Assembly (NCBI GenBank): GCA_965116445.1
Contig: OZ220688.1
Location: 4,464,001-4,528,000, forward strand
Length of the DNA: 64,000 bases
DNA from: Multivorans sp965116445
GTDB lineage: Bacteria > Acidobacteriota > Thermoanaerobaculia > Multivoradales > Multivoraceae
Direction of reading: 5' to 3'
The first letter of the stretch is position 1, and the number at the start of each line of letters is the position of its first letter. Below, in pieces: positions 1-8,363 of the stretch. The translations under genes were made by a program, and so were the position numbers. The notes beneath the pieces are model-generated. The model had not been told where the DNA came from and made no database searches. It saw only the letters and a list, made by a program, of their open reading frames with translations.

Positions 1-48
1 AACCTAGCACGGGCGCCACGGCCAGCCGCGGGGCTGTGCAGGGCGACT

Positions 49-2895
49 CTACTCGACCGTCACCCAGATCGGCGACGACCAGGCGATCTCGCGGTTCTTC
101 TGGATCACCCGCACATAGTAGTAGTGCTCGCCGGGCGTCACGTCGCTGTCGACGAAGGTCAGGTCGACCTCCTGGTCGAGGTTCTGGCGGTTGTAGAGGA
201 ATGTCTGGTCGCGGATGATGTCGATCTGTTCGATGCGGGCGGTGCCGATCACCTTGACCACGAGTTCGAACCGCCCCGAGACCTCGGCGATGTCGCCCTG
301 CAGGTACTCCCGGCCGTCGGCGCGCATCCGGTAGTCGAGGATGATGTTGTCCGTCGCGGCGTAGGAGTGGCGCTGCTTCATCGCGTCTAGCAGGCCGCCG
401 GCGGTGAAGTCTTCTGCGATCGTCGCCGCGTAGGAGATGTGGGTCGAGATGTGGTCCGAACTCGCCTGGACGCCGAGCATGTAGCCCTTGGCCCAGGCGT
501 TCCAGACGAAGCCGGCGGGCCGGAAGCCGCCCTGCTGGCCGGCCGGTTTCTCGGCCGTCGGAGCGCGCGGTGCGCCCTCGTACTCGGCCGAGGTGCGGTC
601 GCCCTGGTAGATCTCGACCAGCGGTTCGACCTCCGGATCGTTGTCCCGCCAGTCCGTGCCCATGCCGGTCGCCGAGGTGTGGGGGATCGAGATCGCGTCG
701 TGCTCCCGCAGGTAGGCGAACAGTCGCGCCGCGCCTTCCTCGCTTTGCCGCTCCGCATCGGTGATCGGCAGGGTCGGCATGCCGCGTTCGGCGGAGAGGA
801 TGTTGCGGTGGCCGCCCGGGTAGCCGATGCTGCGCTCGTAGGTGTAGACGGGCACGAAGTTCCCGGGCAGGCGGAAGATGTCGGCGATCTGGGGGTGCAG
901 CCAGTTCACGTACGGGATGTCCTGGCCGCCCCGGTTGTTGTGCTCGCTGACGCCGAGGAAGTCGAGTTCGGCGGCATCCAGGGCGTAGCGGTAGGCCTCC
1001 ATCAGGGAACCGTCGTTCAGGCCGTCGTGCGAGAACTCGGTGTGGCGGTGCGTGTCGCCGCGGTAGATGCGGTAGGTGCGGCCCTCCGACTCGATCGTGT
1101 AGGCGCGGATGCGTGCGACGTCCTCCGCTTCGTTCGGGTGCACCGGGTAGGTCGTGTAGGTGCGCTCCTCCGGGTCGACGAGTCGCGGCGGCGTGGCCTC
1201 CCCGTCGAGCGCCGGCAGCTTCGCCGCGTTGATCGAGGAGTGGTCGAAGAGATACTCCTCCGAGTCCCGGTTGTCCGTCGGCCAGGCGGCGAACAGGTTG
1301 CCCCGGCCGTCCGAAGCCAGTTCCCAGCGCACGTCCTGGCGGCCGCGGCTGAACGGCAGGTGGAGCGGACGTGTCCACTCGCCGCCGACGTAGGCGGTGC
1401 CGAAGACTTGCCAGGCGGCCCGGTGGGCCGGCGTGAAGTCCGGCGTGTCGCGGGCCCGGATCGTGCGGTGGCGGAAGAACAGCCACATCCGGCCGTCGGC
1501 GTCGGTTTGCAGCACGGGAAGGTCGTTGAACCCCGGGATGTACTCCGGGAGCTCGCGTTCGAGCAGCTCGTTCACGTCGTCCGCGGGAACCTGCCAGCGG
1601 ACGCCGTCCCACACCGCGACGGCGAGAGTCCGCCACTCGTAGAGGCGCGTCGCTTCCTTGTAGATCTCGAAGCCCGAGTCCTTTCCCCACTGAAAGCCGC
1701 TTTCGTTCCAGGCCGCCCAGAGCCGGTTCCGGCGATCGCAGGCGATCGACACGTGGGCCTCGAACTTCGGTGTGTCAGCGACCGGGACGACGTCGCTCCA
1801 GGCCGTGCCGTCGAAGTGCCGCAGCAGGACGTCGTAGTTGCCCTGGTCGTACGTGTCCCAGGCAACGTGGATTCGACCGTCGCCGCAGGCTGCAACGGCG
1901 GGCGTCCAGTCGTTGGCGTCCGAGGTCGAGACGGTCTGCGGGGCTGACCAGCGCGAGCCGTTGTGGCGGCTGGCGAAGATGTCCGAACGACCGTTGCGGA
2001 AGCCCTGCCAGACGACCCACAGGTCGCCTTCCGCGTCGCTGGCCAGTTCGTGTTCGATGTCCGCCTGGGGTGCGTAGGTCAGGCGCTCGGTTGCCGACCA
2101 GGAGCCGTCGTCGGCGTTCGCCAGGTAGCGGCCGTAGAGGTCGAAGTTGCCGTCCACCTGTTCGGACCAGACCACCCAGGGACGCCCTCGGCCGTCGCGG
2201 CCGAGCTTCGGCATCAGGCGATCGCCCGGTTCGTCGGTCACGGGGATGGCCGGCTGCCAACTCGAGCCGTCGAAGCGGCGCGCCATGATCGAGGCGCCGC
2301 CGTCCCGGTAGGCGGTCCAGGCGGCCCAGACTTCGCCGTCCTCGCCGCCCACGAGCGTTGCGAAGTCGTTTTCCGTGTCCGGCGACGAGAGCGGTTCGGC
2401 CGGCGCCACCCGGTCGGCCAGCACGGCGCCGTCGAGAAAGGAGAGTTCTTCTCCGACCTCGACGTCTGCCGGCCGCAGGTCGAAGTCGCCCCGCGGTGTC
2501 GTGAAGGCGAGCCGCGTCCCCGACCGGGCCGTCACGTCGAGGACGATGCCGGGGTGGTTGAGGTAGAGCACCGTGCCCTTAGGGTCCTCCCACTGGTAGA
2601 CCCGGCGTGGGTAGTTCACGCCCCGGCGCGTGGCCATCGTCCAGCTCGTGCCGTCGACCGACTCCGACGGATGCGCGCTCCAGTTCCGGAGCGCCAGCAA
2701 GTCGCCGCCGGTCACGTCGACCGAGCCGTCCCAGGACTGCGGCTCGGTGTCCGTCATCCCGAAGCGCACGCGGACGGAGACGACGTCGTCGCCGGTGAGC
2801 GGTGTGATGGCTTGGGCGGCGAGGGAGCCTGCCTGGAGCACCAGGCCAAGGAGACAACAGATAGCGGCGGCGCGCAGGACGAGTTGTCGAGCCAT
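49..2895 (-). CDS. Secreted DUF3604 protein with N-terminal propeller-like repeats
   Basis: 948 residues. Residues 1-29 form a signal peptide ending near LAAQA, so the protein is exported. Residues about 190-560 carry repeated short blades of the type GRPWVVWSEQ, GDLWVVWQGF, GRIHVAWDTY and NRLWAAWNES, resembling sialidase or propeller repeats. The C-terminal third is a DUF3604 domain: GDTHRHTEFS near 613, VSEHNN near 651, SIPHTSATG near 738 and ASSDHIST near 813 supply the His/Asp set of a PHP-like metal site. The family is annotated only as DUF3604; the substrate is unknown. The gene is divergent from the RHH-PIN module and from a second, shorter DUF3604 gene at 3727-5664, and both end in a similar SSPIW motif. 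The call is secure at family level; a hydrolase role is inferred from the metal-site motifs. Confidence 0.88.
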   Translation of the reverse strand: MARQLVLRAAAICCLLGLVLQAGSLAAQAITPLTGDDVVSVRVRFGMTDTEPQSWDGSVDVTGGDLLALRNWSAHPSESVDGTSWTMATRRGVNYPRRVYQWEDPKGTVLYLNHPGIVLDVTARSGTRLAFTTPRGDFDLRPADVEVGEELSFLDGAVLADRVAPAEPLSSPDTENDFATLVGGEDGEVWAAWTAYRDGGASIMARRFDGSSWQPAIPVTDEPGDRLMPKLGRDGRGRPWVVWSEQVDGNFDLYGRYLANADDGSWSATERLTYAPQADIEHELASDAEGDLWVVWQGFRNGRSDIFASRHNGSRWSAPQTVSTSDANDWTPAVAACGDGRIHVAWDTYDQGNYDVLLRHFDGTAWSDVVPVADTPKFEAHVSIACDRRNRLWAAWNESGFQWGKDSGFEIYKEATRLYEWRTLAVAVWDGVRWQVPADDVNELLERELPEYIPGFNDLPVLQTDADGRMWLFFRHRTIRARDTPDFTPAHRAAWQVFGTAYVGGEWTRPLHLPFSRGRQDVRWELASDGRGNLFAAWPTDNRDSEEYLFDHSSINAAKLPALDGEATPPRLVDPEERTYTTYPVHPNEAEDVARIRAYTIESEGRTYRIYRGDTHRHTEFSHDGLNDGSLMEAYRYALDAAELDFLGVSEHNNRGGQDIPYVNWLHPQIADIFRLPGNFVPVYTYERSIGYPGGHRNILSAERGMPTLPITDAERQSEEGAARLFAYLREHDAISIPHTSATGMGTDWRDNDPEVEPLVEIYQGDRTSAEYEGAPRAPTAEKPAGQQGGFRPAGFVWNAWAKGYMLGVQASSDHISTHISYAATIAEDFTAGGLLDAMKQRHSYAATDNIILDYRMRADGREYLQGDIAEVSGRFELVVKVIGTARIEQIDIIRDQTFLYNRQNLDQEVDLTFVDSDVTPGEHYYYVRVIQKNREIAWSSPIWVTVE

Positions 2896-3016
2896 GGCTC
2901 CTCCAAACGAGGCGAACAGGAAACGGGTTGCCGTTCATCCTAGCGCCGCCGAACCTGTCGCGGGCTCCCCTTTGGCTCCAGGCCTGGCCCCTGAGTCCGG
3001 CGGGCACACGATTGCA

Positions 3017-3033
3017 GTATGATTCAGTCATAC
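3017..3033. promoter_or_regulatory. Inverted repeat upstream of RHH-PIN operon
   Basis: GTATGA and TCATAC arms are separated by 5 bases. The repeat ends 21 bases before the antitoxin start codon. Ribbon-helix-helix antitoxins usually repress their own operon through such short palindromes, so this is a candidate operator. No good -35/-10 pair was recognised. Confidence 0.45.
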
Positions 3034-3054
3034 CGCCTGAAGGAGCACCCGACC

Positions 3055-3291
3055 ATGCCCAACGTCGTGAGGAAGACGATCTCCCTGCCGCCGGACCTGG
3101 CCCGCGCCGCCGAACAGATCGCGGAAGCGGAGGGGAAGACCCTGAGCGCCGTTGTTCAGGAGGCACTCCGGAGGGCTCGCGCCGCGTACTTCGGAGCAGA
3201 GCTTGAGGCACTACAGGGCTACTGGAGTCGCCGAGCGCAGGAGCGCGGTGTTCTGACTGAGGAGGACCTCGATCGGTATCTCCAGGCGTGA
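3055..3291 (+). CDS. Ribbon-helix-helix antitoxin (CopG/Arc type)
   Basis: 78 residues from ATG 3055. This start is preferred over the in-frame ATG at 3019 because AGGAG lies at 3041-3045 with proper spacing and the conserved RHH strand begins at once (VVRKTISLPPDLARAAEQIA). The N-terminal half is the DNA-binding RHH fold; the C-terminal half (about 45-78) is acidic and helical and probably neutralises the toxin. The stop overlaps the GTG start of the downstream PIN gene by 4 bases (GTGA), showing translational coupling. Role by family: it binds the PIN toxin and represses the operon, probably through the palindrome at 3017-3033. Confidence 0.8.
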   Translation: MPNVVRKTISLPPDLARAAEQIAEAEGKTLSAVVQEALRRARAAYFGAELEALQGYWSRRAQERGVLTEEDLDRYLQA

Positions 3292-3677
3292 AAGTTGTCT
3301 TCGATACGAACGTCTTCGTATCGGCCCTGACGCTGCCTGGCGGGAGAGGCGATGCGGCGCTGCGCCGGATCATCGGTGGCGAGGACTTGCTTGCCGTGTC
3401 GATGCCCATCGTCGACGAACTCCTCTCCGTTCTGGCCAGGAAGTTCGGCTATGACCGTGAAGCGCTGTCACGCGTCGCGCTGTTTCTCACCGAGCTTGGG
3501 GAAGTCGTCGAGCCGCTGGACACGGTTTCGATCCTCGCCGATGAGCCGGACAACCGCATCCTGGAGTGCGCTCAAGCCGCCGGCGCAGAGCTGATCGTCA
3601 CTGGAGATCGGGCGATGCGGGCCAAGGGTGAGTTCGACGGTGCCCGGATCGTGTCCCTCAGCGAGTATCTGCGCTGA
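3288..3677 (+). CDS. PIN-domain toxin (putative ribonuclease)
   Basis: 129 residues, GTG start inside the antitoxin stop. This is the COG1569-like PIN family. The acidic metal-binding positions are present: D6 in VVFDTNVFVSAL, E44 in VDELLSV, D88 in DEPDNRILE and D107 in IVTGDRAM. PIN toxins are Mg-dependent RNases that cut tRNA, rRNA or mRNA; the target of this one cannot be told from sequence. The cognate antitoxin is the overlapping upstream gene. Length and motifs look intact, so it is probably active. Confidence 0.85.
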   Translation: MKVVFDTNVFVSALTLPGGRGDAALRRIIGGEDLLAVSMPIVDELLSVLARKFGYDREALSRVALFLTELGEVVEPLDTVSILADEPDNRILECAQAAGAELIVTGDRAMRAKGEFDGARIVSLSEYLR

Positions 3678-3726
3678 TCTTGGCGGCGCTACACTGATTG
3701 GCTCACTTGCTCGAGGGAGGTTCGCC

Positions 3727-5664
3727 GTGCGCCGAATTGCCGTTCTGATCCTGAGTCTGGCCGCACTCCTAGTGTTCGGCTGCGCCGCCGACGATTCCTC
3801 CGACTCCTCCGCGACCCCAGCCGGCGCCTCCGCGGCCGAAGCCGGCAAGCCAGCCCACCGCCAGGCCTTCTTCGGCGACCTGCACGTCCACACGAAGTAC
3901 TCCTACGACGCCTTCGTGTTCGCGACCCGCGCCGGTCCGGACGAGGCCTACGAGTTCGCCAAGGGGAACCCGATCGAGCACCCGGCCGGGTTCGAGCTGA
4001 AGCTCGACCGGCCCCTCGACTTCCAGGGCGTCTCGGACCACGCGAACTACCTCGGGATGCTGCCCGCGATGATCGACCCGGACTCGCCGGCCTACAACCA
4101 CCCGGCGGGCGAGACAGTGCGGAACGCCGAAACCGTCCAGGAGCGGCGGGGAATCTTCGCCGCCCTGCAGCCCTACGTGCGCTACATGGCCGACGCCGAC
4201 CCGAGCATTCGCGAGCATCTCGACTACGACGTGGTGCGTTCCGCGTGGAGCGAGATCGTCGCCGCAGCGAACCGCCACAACGAGCCGGGCGTGTTCACGA
4301 CCTTCATCGCCTACGAATACACGTCGGCCGGCGCCGGCGGAATCTACGAGAACCTGCACCGCAGCGTCGTCTTCCGCGGCGCCGAGGCGCCGGACATTCC
4401 GTTCTCCCGGCTCGACTCCTACAACCCGGAGGACCTCTGGGCGCGGATGGACGAGTGGCGTGCCGACGGCTACGAGGCGATCGCGATCCCCCACAACACG
4501 AACGGTTCCGGCGGGCGGATGTTCGAGTACGAGTACTTCGAGGGCGGCGCGATCGACCAGGCGTACTCGGATCTCCGCAGCCGCAACGAGCCGATCGTCG
4601 AGATCACCCAGACCAAGGGGACTTCGGAGACCCACCCGGCGCTGTCGCCGAACGACGAGTGGGCCAGCTTCGAGATCATGCCGTACCGCGTCTCGACCAG
4701 CATTCTGAGCGAGCCGCCGGGCAGCTACGTCCGCGACGCCTTCCGCCGCGGCCTGACGATCGAGGCCGGCGGCGTGTCGAACCCCTACAAGCTCGGCGTG
4801 ATCGGCTCGTCCGACACGCACGTCGCCGCGGGCTCGTTCGACGAGGAGAACTACTGGGGCGCCTCGGGCCTGATGCAAGAGACCGCGGAGCAGCGCGGTT
4901 CGGTGCCCAGCGAGCCCGCGGCGGGTGCGGACCTGCAGAATCCGACGGCCGCCGCACAGCCGATCGACGACGGCACCGGCCGCATCTATCCCTTCACGAC
5001 GGCGATCACCAACGGCGCATCGGGCCTCGCCGCCGTCTGGGCCGACGAGAACACGCGAGAGTCCATCTTCGACGCCTTCCGGCGCAAGGAGACCTTCGCG
5101 ACGTCCGGCACACGGATGAAGGTCCGCTTCTTCGGCGGCGCGGCGTTGGCCGGCCTCGACCTGGACGACCCGGACCTTGTCGCCACCGCCTACGAAACCG
5201 GCGTGCCGATGGGCGGCGATCTCGTCGGCGACGACGGCGACGCCGCTCCCAGCTTCCTCGTCTGGGCGATGCGGGACACGATGGCCGCGCCGCTTGAGCG
5301 CGTCCAGATCGTCAAGGGCTGGGAATCCGGCGGCGAGACCGACGAGATGGTCTACGACGTCGCCTGCTCGGACGGCCTGGAAGTGGACCCCGCCACCCAT
5401 CGTTGCCCCGACAACGGCGCGTCCGTCGACCTCAGCGACTGCTCCGCCAGCACCGACGTCGGCGCCGGCGAACTCAAGACCGTCTGGACCGACCCCGACT
5501 TCGACCCGGGCCAGCGCGCCTTCTACTACGCGCGGGTCCTCGAGAACCCCACTTGCCGCTGGTCGTCCTGGGACGCTCTGCGTGCCGGCACCGCTCCCCG
5601 GCAGGACTTCCCGGCGACGATCCAGGAACGCGCCTGGTCGTCGCCGATCTGGTACACGCCGTAG
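3727..5664 (+). CDS. DUF3604 lipoprotein
   Basis: 645 residues from GTG 3727. An upstream in-frame ATG at 3628 lies inside the PIN gene and is rejected: GAGGGAGG at 3713-3720 precedes the GTG, and the new N-terminus is a lipoprotein signal with lipobox LVFGC followed by an Asp/Ser linker. The mature protein is a full DUF3604 domain: GDLHVHTKYSYDAF near residue 51, then VSDHANYLG, IPHNTNGSGG and GSSDTHVAAGS. The family is predicted to bind metal in a PHP-like fold; its reaction is unknown. It is shorter than the divergent paralogue at 49-2895, lacking the propeller half, and is probably anchored to a membrane. It may act on the same class of substrate. Confidence 0.88.
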   Translation: MRRIAVLILSLAALLVFGCAADDSSDSSATPAGASAAEAGKPAHRQAFFGDLHVHTKYSYDAFVFATRAGPDEAYEFAKGNPIEHPAGFELKLDRPLDFQGVSDHANYLGMLPAMIDPDSPAYNHPAGETVRNAETVQERRGIFAALQPYVRYMADADPSIREHLDYDVVRSAWSEIVAAANRHNEPGVFTTFIAYEYTSAGAGGIYENLHRSVVFRGAEAPDIPFSRLDSYNPEDLWARMDEWRADGYEAIAIPHNTNGSGGRMFEYEYFEGGAIDQAYSDLRSRNEPIVEITQTKGTSETHPALSPNDEWASFEIMPYRVSTSILSEPPGSYVRDAFRRGLTIEAGGVSNPYKLGVIGSSDTHVAAGSFDEENYWGASGLMQETAEQRGSVPSEPAAGADLQNPTAAAQPIDDGTGRIYPFTTAITNGASGLAAVWADENTRESIFDAFRRKETFATSGTRMKVRFFGGAALAGLDLDDPDLVATAYETGVPMGGDLVGDDGDAAPSFLVWAMRDTMAAPLERVQIVKGWESGGETDEMVYDVACSDGLEVDPATHRCPDNGASVDLSDCSASTDVGAGELKTVWTDPDFDPGQRAFYYARVLENPTCRWSSWDALRAGTAPRQDFPATIQERAWSSPIWYTP

Positions 5665-5708
5665 CGGAGGCGGCGCTGCAAGCCTTGGGCGCCGGTCAGT
5701 TCGCGGCG

Positions 5709-5918
5709 CTAAGGCTGCGACCCCTTGCCTCGCCGCCGAGCCTGCACGACCACGACGACGAGCGCTATGGCGCCGCCGATCAACGCGAGCGCCGGCGTGT
5801 CGGCGCCTCTTTCACCGAGCGCAGCATTGAACCCGGCACCGGCGAGAATGCCGATCAGCACAGCGAGCACAGCTCTCCCGATGGCGTGGGCCTTGGAACG
5901 GGGTCTTCGTTCGCTCAT
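5709..5918 (-). CDS. Small two-helix membrane protein
   Basis: 69 residues with two hydrophobic stretches (about 15-33 and 43-58) and a basic tail (QARRRGKGSQP). The ATG overlaps the stop of the upstream RHH gene by 4 bases, so it is the third gene of the reversed PIN/RHH operon. No family recognised. A membrane protein coupled to a toxin-antitoxin pair is unusual; it could be an unrelated passenger. The overlap and the clean hydrophobic pattern support a real gene. Confidence 0.5.
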   Translation of the reverse strand: MSERRPRSKAHAIGRAVLAVLIGILAGAGFNAALGERGADTPALALIGGAIALVVVVVQARRRGKGSQP

Positions 5919-6220
5919 GGCTCAGGCTCTGAAATACTCACGCGCTCGGCGAAGTCCGGGCCGTCTGCCAAGCCACGCTGACGCGGTCCCTGTTCCAGGC
6001 TCGTTCCGTAGTGGCGATCCAATTCGTCGAGCAACTGGAGCCCGCGCTTCGCATCTCCTCGCGCTGCCCGCATCCTGAAGCGCATTTCCGTATCGTGCTC
6101 GGCCAAGGCCCTGACGGACAGCTCTTCCATCAGCTTGTTCAGGCTCAGGTTGCGCTGCGCTGCGAGTGCAGCGAGCCGGTCCCGGTGAGCATCAGGGATC
6201 CTGATCGTCAGGGTGGCCAT
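5915..6220 (-). CDS. RHH-like antitoxin of reversed PIN pair
   Basis: 101 residues from ATG 6220 (MATLTIRIPDAHRDRL). A longer in-frame start at 6259 would only add an extension lying inside the PIN gene. The first 45 residues look like an Arc/HicB-type ribbon-helix-helix (TLTIRIPDAHRDRLAALA, then LSLNKLMEELS). The C-terminal half is charged and probably binds toxin. It overlaps the end of the upstream PIN gene by 29 bases and the small membrane protein by 4. Toxin before antitoxin is the reverse of the usual RHH-PIN order. Confidence 0.7.
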   Translation of the reverse strand: MATLTIRIPDAHRDRLAALAAQRNLSLNKLMEELSVRALAEHDTEMRFRMRAARGDAKRGLQLLDELDRHYGTSLEQGPRQRGLADGPDFAERVSISEPEP

Positions 6221-6647
6221 GTCTGTCCTCCTCTCTGAGCCATCGGCCCGGCGTAACAACGCGGAAACCCTCGAAGAGCAGTTCGCCCGCCGCCAGGTCC
6301 CTGACGTTGCCGGTCACGATCCGCTCCGCATTCCCCGCGACGGCCAGTTCGATGAGGTGGTTGTCGGACTCGTCCGGCAGATTCGGACGCCACAAGAAAG
6401 TGATGTTGATCCATTGGCAGGAGCCGAGGAGTGCGTCCAGTAGGGTTGCCCGTTCCTCAGGATCGATAGGAGCTGTGGCGAAGAGTTCTTGGCGGCCGAG
6501 TACATCCTCGTACTCCAGAAACAGGGCATTGCTGATCAGGGGCTGGGTGTTGCCGGTAAGGCATCGGCGAACGACCTCCCGGGCAGCACCGTCCGGCGAC
6601 AGGATCGCCGAGACGAGAACATTGGTGTCCATGACGATCCTGCCCAC
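6192..6647 (-). CDS. PIN-domain toxin, first gene of reversed TA operon
   Basis: 151 residues. The PIN fold is clear: D7 in IVMDTNVLVSAI, E45/E47 in LFLEYEDVL, D95 in DESDNHLIELA and D117 in IVTGNVRDLA, where the usual fourth Asp position is Asn114. The conserved domain ends near residue 137 (VVTPGRWLR); the last residues (EEDRHGHPDDQDP) are encoded by the overlap with the antitoxin start. Same broad family as the toxin at 3288-3677 but not close. Predicted Mg-dependent RNase held in check by the downstream RHH protein. Confidence 0.8.
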   Translation of the reverse strand: MGRIVMDTNVLVSAILSPDGAAREVVRRCLTGNTQPLISNALFLEYEDVLGRQELFATAPIDPEERATLLDALLGSCQWINITFLWRPNLPDESDNHLIELAVAGNAERIVTGNVRDLAAGELLFEGFRVVTPGRWLREEDRHGHPDDQDP

Positions 6648-6652
6648 AGAAT

Positions 6653-6670
6653 GACAGCATATACGCTGTC
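6653..6670. promoter_or_regulatory. Palindrome upstream of reversed PIN/RHH operon
   Basis: Perfect arms GACAGC and GCTGTC surround an A/T-rich centre with a symmetric TATA. It ends 6 bases before the toxin start codon. This is a candidate autoregulatory operator overlapping the core promoter or leader; the position agrees with control by the RHH protein of the operon. Confidence 0.45.
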
Positions 6671-6758
6671 GTTGAGGCCTGCCGGGCTTGCTTTCACGAG
6701 GCTGCTAGCTTGAAGATTCGGCGGTGACCGCCGGGATTTCAAGGGAGATCACGCACCG

Positions 6759-7874
6759 ATGAAGATCGAAGACCTCAGCATCACCCTCTTCGCCTGGAAC
6801 GACATTCCGCCGCACTCCTATCTGGGTCGCGGGCCGTTCGACCCGGCCGGCCAGCCGAACCGGACTGGCGAACTCGGCCTGGTGACGATCCGTACCGACG
6901 ATGGAATCGAGGGCCACTCCTTCCTCGGCATGGGGACGAGCCTGGCGGCGCCGGCGCTGCTGCGGATGTTGAAGCCGGTCGTCATGGGCCGCGACCCGCT
7001 GGCCCGCGAACAGCTCTACCAGGAGATGCTGGAGCGGCGGCTGGTCGTCCAGCCCTGGGTCGTCGGCGCCGTCGACGTGGCGCTCTGGGACATCGCCGGC
7101 AAGGCGGCGGGGGCGCCGATTCACCGGCTCCTCGGGACCTACCGCGAGAAGCTGCCGGCGTACGCGAGCTCCGAGCAGCAGCCCGATGTCGAGGCCTACG
7201 TCGAGCAGGCCCGGTCGTACCAGGCCGCGGGCTGGCAGGGCTACAAGATTCACCCGTTCCGCGTCTGGCGGGATGACATGCGGATCTGCAGGGCCGTCCG
7301 CGAGGCGGTCGGCGACGGCTTCCCGCTGATGCTCGACTCGACCTGGGGCTACGACTACCCGCAGGCCCTGCGGGTCGGGAAGGTGATCGAGGAACTCGAC
7401 TTCGAGTGGTACGAGGATCCGCTCGGCGACCAGGACATCTACAACTACACGAAGCTACGCCAGCAGCTTCGCATCCCGATCATGGCGACCGAGTTTCCCG
7501 GCGCCTGGTACGACTCCTTCGCTCCGTGGATCCACAACCAGGCGACGGACTACCTGCGCGGCGACGTCGCGCTGAAGGGCGGCATCACCGGCTGCCTCAA
7601 GGCGGCCCACCTGGCCGAGGGCTTCGGGATGAACTTCGAGATCCACCACGGCGGTAACTCGCTGAACAACGTCGCCCACCTGCACCTCAGCGCCGCGATC
7701 CGCAACTGCGAGTGGTTCGAGGTTCTGCTGCCCGCCGGCGCGCAGAAGTACGGCCTCGTCGAAGACATCGAAGTCGACGCGGACGGCTACGTCCACGCCC
7801 CGATGGGCCCGGGCCTCGGCGTCGAGATCGACTTCGACCTGATCGAGCGGAACAAGACCGCCGAGCTGCGGTAA
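6759..7874 (+). CDS. Mandelate racemase/muconate lactonizing-type enzyme (enolase superfamily)
   Basis: 371 residues, full length. The N-terminal capping domain (1-125) is followed by the barrel. Visible active-site residues are K163 and H165 (YKIHPF, a KxH motif), metal ligands D193 (LMLDST), E219 (WYEDPL) and E245 (ATEFPG), and a His-Asp dyad made of H296 (FEIHHGG) and D269 (RGDVALKGG). This set is that of the mandelate racemase subgroup, which includes many acid-sugar dehydratases; the exact substrate cannot be read from the sequence. It starts about 110 bases from the PIN operon in divergent orientation and has no metabolic neighbour, so it looks monocistronic. Confidence 0.85.
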   Translation: MKIEDLSITLFAWNDIPPHSYLGRGPFDPAGQPNRTGELGLVTIRTDDGIEGHSFLGMGTSLAAPALLRMLKPVVMGRDPLAREQLYQEMLERRLVVQPWVVGAVDVALWDIAGKAAGAPIHRLLGTYREKLPAYASSEQQPDVEAYVEQARSYQAAGWQGYKIHPFRVWRDDMRICRAVREAVGDGFPLMLDSTWGYDYPQALRVGKVIEELDFEWYEDPLGDQDIYNYTKLRQQLRIPIMATEFPGAWYDSFAPWIHNQATDYLRGDVALKGGITGCLKAAHLAEGFGMNFEIHHGGNSLNNVAHLHLSAAIRNCEWFEVLLPAGAQKYGLVEDIEVDADGYVHAPMGPGLGVEIDFDLIERNKTAELR

Positions 7875-7901
7875 ACCACTGGGCCCGGCCGACATTCGGG
7901 G

Positions 7902-8069
7902 ACTGGGTACGCCGACGTCCCCGTCGGCTCTTCCGGGAAGAACGCGCGAGGCGTCAGCCTCGCTCCTTGTCTCTGCCGCTCCAAGTAAGGAGAGGCCTGC
8001 GGCCTCGCGACAATCTCGGTCGCCACCGCTCCGCGGCGTCTCCCGGAAGCCGGCGGGGACGCCGGCGCA
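7902..8069. repeat. Dispersed palindromic repeat, split by the IS element
   Basis: The left end reads ACTGGGTACGCCGACGTC and the right end GACGCCGGCGCA, continued beyond the IS at 9513 by CCCAGTG. The left 60 bases closely match the uninterrupted copy at 35469-35557. Internal GC-rich hairpins are present (for example GCCTGCGGC near 7995). It occupies the gap after the enolase gene; no coding sequence is seen here. Confidence 0.65.
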
Positions 8070-8139
8070 TGTATGGTCCGCCCCGCTTGTGCAAGGGCTC
8101 TTTCCGGGTTTCTGGCGAGGTAGGTGCAGTTGCTTGCAT

Positions 8140-8257
8140 GTATTCGGCCTGTTGGTGGGAGTCTCTGAGAGAGAGCTCCCTGGCCCCGATGGAATACGCG
8201 CGCGTCGGCCTCTTCACACCCAGACGGCCTCTTGATGGGCCCTGCGCCGACTCAGGC
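8140..8257 (-). ncRNA. Candidate bridge RNA of the IS1111 element
   Basis: IS110-family elements encode a bridge RNA, placed 3' of the transposase in the IS1111 group. In the minus-strand transcript, an outer stem GCCU/AGGC (8254-8257 with 8208-8211) and an inner GGCC/GGCC hairpin (8238-8241 with 8226-8229) enclose an internal loop. The 5' side of the loop, GUCGGCGCA (8243-8251), equals the left target half GCCGGCGCA with one G-U wobble. The 3' side contains CUGGGUG (8217-8223), complementary to CACCCAG across the insertion point. A second structure follows: outer stem GUAUUC/GAAUAC (8192-8197 with 8140-8145) around a strong hairpin (8157-8180), in the position expected for the donor loop. 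Donor guides are less clear. The ends of the RNA are not determined. Confidence 0.6.
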
Positions 8258-8363
8258 TTCTCAACGCGCCGGTCCGACCTGTTTCGCCATCGCTCGAATG
8301 AGTCCCCGCAAACTGCTTGGTGGGGCGATTCTCCTATCGTTGGTTCGCTGTTCCCCGAGCCGT

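Noticed and set aside
439..1947. Long antisense frame opposite the first DUF3604 gene
   Set aside because: GC-rich third-position shadow with no recognisable domain. The opposite strand has a clear signal peptide and DUF3604 motifs.
6705..7253. Antisense frame opposite the enolase-superfamily gene
   Set aside because: No domain, and it overlaps the conserved capping domain of a gene with a complete active site.
8140..8197. Firm assignment of donor guides in the candidate bridge RNA
   Set aside because: The loop is in the right place, but matches to the element ends are short and one base out of register (ACCAACA against ACCATACA); not claimed.
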